A stretch of 64,000 nucleotides of DNA, from positions 496,001 through 560,000 of the forward strand of contig CP022705.1 in assembly GCA_003491285.1 (NCBI GenBank). Reading direction: 5' to 3'. Below are positions 54,896-63,473 of this stretch, piece by piece. Source of the stretch: Methanobacterium sp. BRmetb2. Lineage in GTDB: Archaea > Methanobacteriota > Methanobacteria > Methanobacteriales > Methanobacteriaceae. Every line of letters begins with the position of its first letter. Positions within the stretch are counted from its first letter, which is position 1. The notes under the pieces were generated by a model. The model had not been told where the DNA came from, ran no database searches, and saw only the letters and a program-made list of their open reading frames with translations. The position numbers were made by a program, and so were the translations under genes.

Positions 54896-56905
54896 TCAGA
54901 TTTTTTTAGTCAGTTGTTGAATAATTTTTTTCAATTTCAGGTTTTCACTGGTTAAATTGTATTTTAGGTTTTTAAATTTATCAATTTCAGCTTTCAAAGA
55001 TTCATTGTTATCTCTGATTAGGATTAGCTCATCATCATATTCCTTTTTTAATTTTTCGTAGTCTTGGATTAAGATTTTTTCAGTTTCTTTAAATCGGGTT
55101 ACATTTCGACCTACAGCTTGAATCTCTGAAAATTCATTTTCACTACTTATTACAGGATCAAAAGTCCATTCTAATACTAAAATTTCATTTTCTAAATTAA
55201 AAACTCTGGTTTGGTAGTTTTTAAATTTTTTTTGTTTTATTATTGATTTCACGTGTTCTTTGAATCCATTTCTATCCTCTTCAGGGATTAAGGATGAGAC
55301 ATCTTTTCCAATAAGATTCGCTCCAAAATACTGGAAACAAATTGGATTGGCATAGATTATGCTTCCATCCAGGGAGTATCTTAGTATAATATCTTTTTGA
55401 TGGTCGATTATACTTTTATAAAACTCTTTATTCTTTTCAAACTCATCTTCAGGTTTAAATTCTGTAACATCCCTAATTATAACTGATATACCATTAATGG
55501 AAGGGTATGCATGGATTTGTAAATACCTGGTTTCATCTTTGATCAGGCATTTTTTAACCATTGAAATAGTTTCATGATTTTTTAGAGCTTTATTAAATGT
55601 TTCAGCCAACTTTGAATCTTCAATTTTTGGGAAAAGTTGGAATAGTGATTTACCTACTGTTTGTTGATAAGGTATGTCTGTGAACTCTTCTGAAGCTTTA
55701 TTACAAAATAAAACATTCATTTTTGAATCAATTTCACAAAAAATATCATTAACACTATCAAATACTTCTTTATATTCACTTTCATTCTTTTTCAAAGATT
55801 TTTCATGGATTTTTTCGTGAGTGATATCCTGCATTTGTAGCAGATATCCACCAATTACATCTTCATCCAAATAAAGAGGATTAATAATAATTTTTAGATG
55901 GATATCATCAAATTTAGTTTCATACTCAACTGCTTTACCCTCAATTAACTCATTTTTTTCATGTGGAGATAAATTCAAAATATTAAAGAGATCAAATTCT
56001 CTAATTTTTGAAATGTCATCTGTTCCCATAAGTTTTAAGAAGGGTTTATTCGCATCCAACAAGTTCCCATCTGATTCAAAAAGTCCACATGGAATTGAAG
56101 ATTGAACATAAATACTTTTGAATTGTTTCTCGCTTTCAGAAATAAAATCGAGTTCATTTGCCAGTTTTATCTTAGTTATATCTTTAAAAATTAGGGTGCA
56201 TCCTGAAAACTCTTCAAAATCATCTACAATAGGTTCTAAACTGTATTCAATATCTTTTTGTGTTTTATCCTTAGATATAAGTGTAGAATAACCTTTAAAA
56301 TTTTCCATTAGTAAATTAATAGGATTTAACCTGGATTTGGTTTTAACATCTTCAATTGTGAAAATTTCACTTAAACTTCGGTTTAAAGCTTTTTCTTTGT
56401 TCCATCCAGTTAAATTTGCAGCTTCCTTATTAATATAATGGACATAACCATCATTGTCAGTAATAATTACCCCACGAGAATCTTCAAAACTTTTATCAAC
56501 TAATTTTCCCTTTTTTTCTAATTTTTTTGCCAAATTACCCTTATAAATAGCTGTTTCGATGATTCTATGTAATTCTAATTCATTAAATGGCTTCAAAATA
56601 TATGCAGCATGTTTAGTCATTTTGGCTCTTTCATAGGTTTTTTCATCCCCATGAGCAGTTAAGTATATGATTGGTACTGGAAAACTTTTGATTATCTCCT
56701 TAGCTGCATCTATCCCATCAATTTCTCCTTTTAAAACAATGTCCATTAAAACTAAATCTGGATTTATTTCCTGAACTTTTTTTATAGCTTCTTTTCCAGA
56801 AAAAACAAATGTTGGTACTTCATAGCCCCAATATTCCAATTTTCGTTGAAGTTCCATTGCAGTTAATCCTTCGTCTTCAACTATCAAAATTTTTGCAGAA
56901 GACAT
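54896..56905 (-). CDS. N-terminal fragment of decayed hybrid kinase (receiver + PAS domains)
   Basis: 669 codons. Receiver domain (~1-120) with ILIVEDEG, phospho-acceptor Asp in LVLMDIVLKG, LTAHGDEKT and AYILKPFNELEL. Then four PAS segments: at ~145 (GVIITDNDGYVHYINKEAANLTGW), ~285 (CGLFESDGNLLDANKPFLKLMG), ~390 (FCEIDSKMNVLFCNKASEEF) and ~510 (ILRYSLDGSIIYANPICFQYFG), and a coiled coil from ~620. It ends abruptly within the coiled coil at a frameshift. It may still be translated as a receiver-PAS protein without a kinase domain. No Shine-Dalgarno site precedes the ATG clearly. Its intact ancestor would have had about 1165 residues. Confidence 0.8.
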   Translation of the reverse strand: MSSAKILIVEDEGLTAMELQRKLEYWGYEVPTFVFSGKEAIKKVQEINPDLVLMDIVLKGEIDGIDAAKEIIKSFPVPIIYLTAHGDEKTYERAKMTKHAAYILKPFNELELHRIIETAIYKGNLAKKLEKKGKLVDKSFEDSRGVIITDNDGYVHYINKEAANLTGWNKEKALNRSLSEIFTIEDVKTKSRLNPINLLMENFKGYSTLISKDKTQKDIEYSLEPIVDDFEEFSGCTLIFKDITKIKLANELDFISESEKQFKSIYVQSSIPCGLFESDGNLLDANKPFLKLMGTDDISKIREFDLFNILNLSPHEKNELIEGKAVEYETKFDDIHLKIIINPLYLDEDVIGGYLLQMQDITHEKIHEKSLKKNESEYKEVFDSVNDIFCEIDSKMNVLFCNKASEEFTDIPYQQTVGKSLFQLFPKIEDSKLAETFNKALKNHETISMVKKCLIKDETRYLQIHAYPSINGISVIIRDVTEFKPEDEFEKNKEFYKSIIDHQKDIILRYSLDGSIIYANPICFQYFGANLIGKDVSSLIPEEDRNGFKEHVKSIIKQKKFKNYQTRVFNLENEILVLEWTFDPVISSENEFSEIQAVGRNVTRFKETEKILIQDYEKLKKEYDDELILIRDNNESLKAEIDKFKNLKYNLTSENLKLKKIIQQLTKKI

Positions 56906-57188
56906 ACAAACCCCTTAATGTCACAATAAATCACTGCATTTTTAACTAGTTCTTAGCTATGAATAATAAGTTTGACTAATATATTACATAAATTTTTTTA
57001 TGATTAAATTGAATTTTTTTCAACACAATGCGAATATTTAAAAAAATATTTAGTTTAACTAGAAGTGATAAACTAATAGTAATTAGGTTAATTAGGCACA
57101 TCCAACTCAAAAAATAGTCCTGTACTAACGAACTTATGTATTATATTTTGAGTAAAAACAAAAATCAATTTCAATAAATAGTGATAAA

Positions 57189-57911
57189 ATGTGGGATACG
57201 AGTAAAGATTATAGATTATTATTATGTGAAAAAGCCGTTGAATTATTCATTAAAACTATTGAAGGGGCCAATTTTAAGGGTAATTGGAATAAACAAAATG
57301 CACTTAAAAATGCAAGGGAGATGATACCAGAAATACAATCCCTGAATTATTCTTACCTTGAACCTCATGATTTAATCAATTCCCCAAAAATAGTTGTTCT
57401 TGAAGAAAAAACTGAAATAATCCAAGAATCATTAGGTGGAAAAGATTGGAATCGTAAATTTTTAGAACAAGTTAAAAGAGACGAAAAAGAAAAAGTGGAA
57501 GAATCTATAACCAAAGTTAAATTCTTTTTGAATACATTTAAAAATCTTAAAAACCGTTTTAAACTTGGCAAAATCAATGACCCCATTATAGGTATCGATA
57601 TTAAAACTGGAAAAATTATGAGCGTAGGTAAACACCCTAAAACAGACACATTAATGGTTTGTAATGTAAATATAGGAGATAGGGCTATAACTGTCGTTAC
57701 TAACGATTTAAGTGTAAAAGAAGGAAATAAAGTTGCTGTATCTTTATTACCTCCAGCAAATTTCATGGGTGTCAGTAGTGAAGGAATGTTTATTGGTGTG
57801 GATTCTGGAATACTAACTGAGTTCCAGGGAGAAATAGGTTCAATGCCAAAAGGAATTCCTTTAGAAGCTTTAAATGAAACAAGAAATTTAATTGAATCTT
57901 TTTTAAAATAA
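57189..57911 (+). CDS. tRNA-binding (EMAP/Arc1p-type OB-fold) domain protein
   Basis: 240 residues. The C-terminal ~110 residues are a tRNA_bind OB fold: GIDIKTGKIMSVGKHPKTDTLMVCNVNIGDRAITVVTNDLSVKEG, NKVAVSLLPPANFMGVSSEGMFIG. This fold occurs in MetRS C-termini, PheRS beta and free-standing tRNA-binding factors. The helical N-terminal half (~1-130) has no recognised family. GTGAT precedes the ATG at 3 bases. It may act as a tRNA chaperone or aminoacyl-tRNA synthetase cofactor. Confidence 0.82.
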   Translation: MWDTSKDYRLLLCEKAVELFIKTIEGANFKGNWNKQNALKNAREMIPEIQSLNYSYLEPHDLINSPKIVVLEEKTEIIQESLGGKDWNRKFLEQVKRDEKEKVEESITKVKFFLNTFKNLKNRFKLGKINDPIIGIDIKTGKIMSVGKHPKTDTLMVCNVNIGDRAITVVTNDLSVKEGNKVAVSLLPPANFMGVSSEGMFIGVDSGILTEFQGEIGSMPKGIPLEALNETRNLIESFLK

Positions 57912-57944
57912 TTTCCTAAAATATATAAAAAAAGGTTAAGATTA

Positions 57945-59357
57945 CTAATTAGTATTAATAACCACTAATTTTGTTTTTGTCATATCTTCAACTGCGTATT
58001 TCACACCTTCCTTACCCATACCACTCATTTTAAAGCCACCAAAAGGCATGTTATCTGTTCGATAAGTTGATTGTTTGTTTATCAACACTGAGCCAGCTTC
58101 TAATATTTCAGCAGCTTTAAGGGCATTTTTTATATTTTGAGTAAATATGCCTGCCTGCAGACCATATTTTGTATCATTAGCTACTTTTAAAGCCTCATTA
58201 ACATCTTTTACCCTAATAATTGGCGAAATTGGGCCAAATGTTTCTTCCTGTACCAGTTCCATTTGACTGTTAACATTATCCAGAACCGTAGGCATGTAAA
58301 AATTACCTTCCCGTTTGCCACCACATAAAAGCTCCGCACCTTCTTTTATGGCACTATCAACCCTATGTTCAACCTTAATCGCTGAAATTTCATCGATTAA
58401 TGGGCCTACATCAGTTTTAGGATTCATTGGGTCTCCTACCTTCAATTGCTTTGTTTTATTAACAAAATCTTGCACAAACTCATCTGCTATGGAATTCTGG
58501 AGAATAATCCTTTTTACAGCAATACATACCTGTCCCGCATTTAAATATGATCCCATTACTGCTGCTATAACTGCTTCATCAAGTTCTGCGTCATCTAAAA
58601 CAATTAATGGGTCATTTCCCCCTAATTCCATAGTTAACTTTTTCAAACCAGCTCTTTTAGAAATGGAAATACCGGTTTTAACGCTTCCAGTGAAAGATAT
58701 TTTATCGATATTGGAATTTTTCACTATTTCGTCACCTACAACGCTCCCCCTTCCAGTAACAATATTTATAGCTCCTGGAGGTAAAAATTCTGAAAAAAGC
58801 TGTCCTAATTTAAGAACAGAAAGAGGGGCTTGTGTAGCTGGTTTTAAAACAATCGTGTTTTTAGCTGCAATTGCCGGTGCAATTTTGTGTAAAGCCAGAT
58901 TCATAGGATAATTATAGGGAGTTATTGCCCCTACTACTCCTAAAGGTATTTTCATGGTAAAACCTATGAAACCTTTGCCACCGATATTAGCATCCAGTGG
59001 AATCGTTTCTCCATAAATTCTCTTTGATTCTTCTGCAGCTAACTCAATAGTTTGTATAGAACGTTTAACTTCTCCAATTGCGTCTTTAATTGGTTTACCA
59101 GTTTCCATTGTTATTAATTCTGCGAACTTCTTAAGATCGTTTTCTATTTCCCTGCTAATTTTAAACAAAATTTCAGAAATTTTTCTGGCAGATAAATCAT
59201 TCATTGCCTTTTTAGCATTTTTAGCTGCTATTATTGCATCTAGCACATCTTTTCGGTTTCCTTCAGGAACTCTGTCTACCAATTCATTATTAAAAGGATT
59301 TTTGACATCAATTTTTTCTTTTTTATCAATTAATTGCCCATTGATTAACATTTCCAT
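57945..59357 (-). CDS. NAD(P)-dependent aldehyde dehydrogenase (lactaldehyde dehydrogenase-like)
   Basis: 470 residues. Conserved sites: VVGAITPYNYPMNLALHKIAPA, Glu in MELGGNDPLIVLDDAE, catalytic Cys in NAGQVCIAVKR, and VQEETFGPISPIIRV, GLQAGIFTQN. The closest archaeal relatives are lactaldehyde dehydrogenases (CofA), which make lactate for coenzyme F420, and the non-phosphorylating glyceraldehyde-3-phosphate dehydrogenase group. No other F420 gene is near. GAGGGGT precedes the ATG. Confidence 0.85.
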   Translation of the reverse strand: MEMLINGQLIDKKEKIDVKNPFNNELVDRVPEGNRKDVLDAIIAAKNAKKAMNDLSARKISEILFKISREIENDLKKFAELITMETGKPIKDAIGEVKRSIQTIELAAEESKRIYGETIPLDANIGGKGFIGFTMKIPLGVVGAITPYNYPMNLALHKIAPAIAAKNTIVLKPATQAPLSVLKLGQLFSEFLPPGAINIVTGRGSVVGDEIVKNSNIDKISFTGSVKTGISISKRAGLKKLTMELGGNDPLIVLDDAELDEAVIAAVMGSYLNAGQVCIAVKRIILQNSIADEFVQDFVNKTKQLKVGDPMNPKTDVGPLIDEISAIKVEHRVDSAIKEGAELLCGGKREGNFYMPTVLDNVNSQMELVQEETFGPISPIIRVKDVNEALKVANDTKYGLQAGIFTQNIKNALKAAEILEAGSVLINKQSTYRTDNMPFGGFKMSGMGKEGVKYAVEDMTKTKLVVINTN

Positions 59358-59521
59358 TTATTATACCCCTCTTAAAATATTTTAAAGATAAACTAAAATA
59401 AAACGAAAATTGATTAGCTAACTTTTTTAATAAAAATTATAAATAATATCTTTTTTAAATGAGTATTAAATTTAATATTCAGAAATAAGAATAATTACCT
59501 ATTTTATTAAAGATATGATTC

Positions 59522-59713
59522 TTAGAATAAATTTTTAAGATTACTTATAGAGTTTGTAACATTTTCCACATCAGTTGTGTTTATCTCGTTACCTAGTCCA
59601 GTCAAGTAAGTTCGATAATAAACTGCAGCCACTATTGCAATTACAATAACTCCACCAAAAATTAGTATCATCTCTGCAGAGCCTTGTGCTCTTTCTTCAT
59701 TAATTATTTTCAT
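59522..59713 (-). CDS. Class III signal peptide (archaeal type IV pilin-like) protein
   Basis: 63 residues. NEERAQGSAEMILIFGGVIVIAIVAAVYY is a class III signal peptide: cleavage by EppA before QGSAEMIL, followed by the hydrophobic alpha-helical core. The mature protein would be about 54 residues, with a short polar tail (GNEINTTDVENVTNSISNLKNLF). GGTG precedes the ATG. It starts 12 bases after the TadC-like gene, so it is probably the pilin or a minor pilin assembled by that platform. Confidence 0.85.
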   Translation of the reverse strand: MKIINEERAQGSAEMILIFGGVIVIAIVAAVYYRTYLTGLGNEINTTDVENVTNSISNLKNLF

Positions 59714-59724
59714 AATAACACCAA

Positions 59725-60657
59725 CTAAAAATTTAAGAACATAGATGCAAAAGTTCCCACAAAATAGAAAATGGCATAAGCAGCTATTGCCAAAGGTATT
59801 GCAAATTTCACTCCTTTTCTAGCACTTCCATACATAATAACTCCAATCAAAAGTCCGGCAATTATGGAATGGATTATAATATATCCTCCTGCAGCAGTTA
59901 CAGCAGATTCAAGTAAGGGGTTGGGTTTTCCTAAACTTTCTATAAACCCCGAATACACCATTATCATTCCTAAAGCAAAAGGTGCGGCTACTATGGCAGC
60001 AACTACCAAAAACATTACAGACATCATAACATTAGCCTTTCTTTCTCTTTTTAAAGCTAAAACAGCCCTTAAATCCTCTGCAACTGTTTCGATTACATCA
60101 GATAAACTTCCACCAGCTTTACGCCCTTCAAGGATCATACGGAAGGTTCTATCAAGATTTTTAGATTGTAATCGCTCACCCATTGACAAAATTGCATCTT
60201 CAAATGTTCTGCCTATCTTAATTTCGATAACTGCTCTTTTAAGTTCGTCGTTTAGAGGTCCTCCCCCATGTTTAGAAACATCTTCTAAGGCTGTTTCAAG
60301 ACCCACCCCTGCACGAAGTAATGATGCGACCTGCCTTAAAAAATCAGGAGTCCCCTGTTCAACGGCGTCAACCCTGCGTTCCATTAAAAAGAATATATAA
60401 ATCCCTATAATTGCCGGAGGAGCAACAAAACCTATTAAAAATCCTAAAATTGGATTTGATCCAAATAGGGCAAATAAAAATGAAGCAAGTATAGCCACTC
60501 CCAATGCAGTGAGCAAACCTAGAGTTATTAATTCAGAAGCTCTTACATACATCCCTGTTCTTATCAATATTTCTTGAATTTTAATAAGAAAGCGATTAGG
60601 TATTATGCCTTCAATGACATTAGATATTGGTTTTAAAACACCGGGAATAGCAGCCAA
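59725..60657 (-). CDS. Type IV pilus assembly platform protein (TadC/GspF-like)
   Basis: 310 residues. GspF/TadC domain with conserved LRQVASLLRAGVGLETALEDVSKHGGGPLNDELKRAVIEIKIG and RMILEGRKAGGSLSDVIETVAEDLRA, plus transmembrane helices near 45-90, 205-235 and 250-310. It is the inner-membrane platform for pilin assembly; the matching ATPase (TadA/GspE type) is not in the window. It starts with TTG; GGTG is 6 bases upstream. Operon with the following pilin gene. Confidence 0.88.
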   Translation of the reverse strand: MAAIPGVLKPISNVIEGIIPNRFLIKIQEILIRTGMYVRASELITLGLLTALGVAILASFLFALFGSNPILGFLIGFVAPPAIIGIYIFFLMERRVDAVEQGTPDFLRQVASLLRAGVGLETALEDVSKHGGGPLNDELKRAVIEIKIGRTFEDAILSMGERLQSKNLDRTFRMILEGRKAGGSLSDVIETVAEDLRAVLALKRERKANVMMSVMFLVVAAIVAAPFALGMIMVYSGFIESLGKPNPLLESAVTAAGGYIIIHSIIAGLLIGVIMYGSARKGVKFAIPLAIAAYAIFYFVGTFASMFLNF

Positions 60658-60822
60658 TTTTTACACCTTAATATATTATTTATTAGTTAATAATATATAA
60701 TCATTTATTATATTAATTTATTATAGTCGAATATAATGATAAGCAAGTCCAGAATTTTAGTTTTTAATTATCTTGAATTAATTTTACAAATTTAACTTTT
60801 TGAATTTAATTTTTTATAAAAT

Positions 60823-61818
60823 CTAAATCATCTTATTTAACTTGGTCAAAACCTTGGCCCTATTTTTAACCAAGATGTCATCCTCAATTCTTACACCGAA
60901 TTCTCCCTCAATGTAGATACCCGGTTCAACTGTTAGTACCATTCCTTTTTCAATTTTCAATTCCTCTCTTTTGGATAAAGAAGGACCTTCATGGACTTCC
61001 ATTCCCAGTCCATGGCCAGTTGAGTGAATAAAATTATCCCCATAGCCATAATCGGCAATAACATCCCTTGCAATTTTATCCACATATGAAGCTTTTATTC
61101 CGGGTTTTATAATTTTAATAGCTTCTTTTTGGGCCTCTATGACTATAGAAAGTATTTCGTGCTGTTTTTCAGTTTCAACTCTGGTTCGGGAAATATCAGA
61201 ACAATAATTATTATAAACCGCACCCCAATCCATCAATACCGGATTTTCTAAGGATTTTTGCTGGATATTGGCATGAGGCTTACTTGAAACGGTTCCAGAT
61301 GCTACTATAGTCTCAAAAGCTGGTTTCAATGAACCTCCTACCATCATGTTATAATTTAACTCTGCGGCTACCACATTGTCTGAACCTTCCAACTGGGTAT
61401 TTTTAAAAGCATTTTCAGCAATATTTATAGCCTTTTTAATACATTTTATTTCCTTTTTAGATTTAATTCGCCTAAAAGTGTCTATAACATCGGTTATCTT
61501 GATTTTAAAATCGTTTCTAATTTTTTTGCATACACCTAAAGGTATGGAATTTTCAACACCCAAAAAGGTCATTTTTTCATTTAAAAATCCATTTAAATTA
61601 CTTAAAGAAGTGAATTCCTCAACAGAAAAATTTAAATTTGGAGGAACATCTTCAAAATCCATTTTGGAAATAAATAAAACAGGATCATCTTTTAATAATA
61701 AAACAGAAAAACTTGATGGTTTAAAACCAGTTAGATATGTGATATTTTCTGGTTTTAAAACAACCATAGCATCCATATTTTTAGAACTTAATTTTTCTAA
61801 TATATTGTTAAGTTGCAT
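60823..61818 (-). CDS. M24 family metallopeptidase (Xaa-Pro aminopeptidase-like)
   Basis: 331 residues with a creatinase N-terminal domain (~1-120; MVVLKPENITYLTGFKPSSFSVLLL) and a pita-bread catalytic domain. Metal ligands: MDWGAVYNNYCSDISRTR (two Asp), HSTGHGLGMEVHEGPSL (His), VLTVEPGIYI (Glu), GVRIEDDILV (Glu). It removes N-terminal residues ahead of proline. GGAGA precedes the ATG. Confidence 0.9.
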   Translation of the reverse strand: MQLNNILEKLSSKNMDAMVVLKPENITYLTGFKPSSFSVLLLKDDPVLFISKMDFEDVPPNLNFSVEEFTSLSNLNGFLNEKMTFLGVENSIPLGVCKKIRNDFKIKITDVIDTFRRIKSKKEIKCIKKAINIAENAFKNTQLEGSDNVVAAELNYNMMVGGSLKPAFETIVASGTVSSKPHANIQQKSLENPVLMDWGAVYNNYCSDISRTRVETEKQHEILSIVIEAQKEAIKIIKPGIKASYVDKIARDVIADYGYGDNFIHSTGHGLGMEVHEGPSLSKREELKIEKGMVLTVEPGIYIEGEFGVRIEDDILVKNRAKVLTKLNKMI

Positions 61819-61860
61819 TTAATTCTCCATAAGATTATAAATATTTTGTTTAGATCAATA

Positions 61861-62316
61861 TTATAGCGATAAATTGACTTTTATTAAGTTCAAAAGTTCA
61901 GATCTAATTTTATCAGGAATTATTCTTGTTACGGGTTGAGGTATATATCCAAAATCAGGATCTTCAAAGGTTAATCCCATGAATTCAACCTTCCCATTGT
62001 ATCTCGGAATAAAATGCCAGTGAATTTGAGGATTTGATGGACTGGATCGAAACGCAGCATTTTTAAAGCAACTCCAATTATACAAAGCAGGATTAAATAT
62101 TTTTTTTAATGCCAATTCTAATTTTGAGACTAAACCACCAAAATCAACCCATTCTTCAGTATTCAATTCCATTAAATCATTACATTCCCTTTTTAAAACC
62201 ACAACACAGGTTCCCAGATATCGCTGACTAGGAGCCAAAAAAATTGTCCAATAATCAGATTCACCAATAAAGTCGCCATAGGTTCCCAATTCACAGAATT
62301 CACAAATATTTGGCAT
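61861..62316 (-). CDS. HIT-like superfamily protein with variant triad
   Basis: 151 residues. CEFCELG begins the protein (possible zinc ligands), and PQIHWHFIPRY is at the HIT triad site. Aligned to H-x-H-x-H, the first His is Gln, but the nucleophile and third His remain. AAGGAGT precedes the ATG. HIT proteins hydrolyse or transfer nucleotidyl groups, for instance Ap4A hydrolases. A T-rich 410-base gap (62317-62726) upstream holds a 14-bp palindrome (62383-62396, TAGATTTAAATCTA) and no gene. Confidence 0.78.
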   Translation of the reverse strand: MPNICEFCELGTYGDFIGESDYWTIFLAPSQRYLGTCVVVLKRECNDLMELNTEEWVDFGGLVSKLELALKKIFNPALYNWSCFKNAAFRSSPSNPQIHWHFIPRYNGKVEFMGLTFEDPDFGYIPQPVTRIIPDKIRSELLNLIKVNLSL

Positions 62317-62726
62317 TAATTAACTCCTTGAATTTTTACTATAACTATTTTATATCAATTATATTATAATTGGGAATAATTATAGATTTAAATCTAATTA
62401 TTTTATGAACTAAATCTAAATTCAATTGGTAAAATAAATTACTCATTTTTATAAAACCGAATTATTAGGTCTAAAATTAGTTAAGTATACTCATAACTCA
62501 AATTGATGGATCATTAATAATTAACAGAACTGATAAAACTGAATTTAAGATTGAATTTAAAGAATTAAGATACCAAAAACAAATGCAACCACTTTTTTTC
62601 TTTTTTAGATATCTAATTGGTATAATATACACTTAGTTAGTATTCTTATTTGTGAAATTTAATGATTAATAAAAAAGGTTAATTATAGAAACCATTATAT
62701 AGGTAACAAATTAAGGTTAGTAAAAT

Positions 62727-63326
62727 ATGGTAAAATTCACATCCAAAGAAATAAGAGATATTGTAATTTCCATGCTGGTAATAGCATTGGTATTTGCTTA
62801 CGTATTCAGTAATAGAAATATTAATGTAGCCCTAACATTAATGCCCATTACATTAATTGCCGTGGGTTTAGGTTTTGTTTTACATGAATTAGCCCATAAA
62901 TTTGTAGCTATAAGATACGGTTTCTATGCTGAATATAAAATGTGGATAGAAGGTTTGATCTTAGCTTTAGTTACAACCTTCGTGTTTGGAATTGTATTTG
63001 CAGCACCAGGAGCTGTTTATATACATGGATATCACATAAGAGATGATCAAAATGGAAAAATCTCCATTGCAGGTCCGTTAACAAATATTGCTCTAACTCT
63101 CATGTTTTTAGGGTTATTACTAACTCCATTTGCTTCGAATGGAATTATATTTGAGATAGGTTATCTGGGAGCATCAGTTAATAGTTTTCTTGCAGTGTTC
63201 AATCTGATACCAATCAGTGTTCTAGATGGTGCAAAAGTATTCCGATGGAATCCGTTAATTTGGATTGTTACTATGGCTATTGCATTTGTTTTCATGATAA
63301 GTTTAATGTTTGGATTACTAATTTGA
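62727..63326 (+). CDS. Site-2 protease-like M50 zinc metalloprotease
   Basis: 199 residues with five or six transmembrane helices. Zinc motif HELAH (LGFVLHELAHKFVAIRYGF) is in helix 2 and the third ligand is in FNLIPISVLDGAKVF near the C-terminus. It belongs to the compact archaeal M50 group, without PDZ or CBS domains, and cuts substrates within the membrane. It starts 148 bases before the YcaO gene; the mRNA has no clear Shine-Dalgarno site. Confidence 0.85.
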   Translation: MVKFTSKEIRDIVISMLVIALVFAYVFSNRNINVALTLMPITLIAVGLGFVLHELAHKFVAIRYGFYAEYKMWIEGLILALVTTFVFGIVFAAPGAVYIHGYHIRDDQNGKISIAGPLTNIALTLMFLGLLLTPFASNGIIFEIGYLGASVNSFLAVFNLIPISVLDGAKVFRWNPLIWIVTMAIAFVFMISLMFGLLI

Positions 63327-63473
63327 ACATACTTTAAGATATATGGTTTAAGTAAAAATCCGTTAACAGAAAGATTATCATCTTCTAATAAAATAATAAA
63401 TAAGTGATGAATAGTTTCTCATAGTAAACTTTACTATAAATAACAAAAAAATTGAAGATTTGAGTGGTAATCA

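Noticed and set aside
54891..54910. Programmed slippage at the A7 run rescuing the kinase
   Set aside because: Even after the shift the frame meets two TAA codons, so slippage alone could not produce the full protein.
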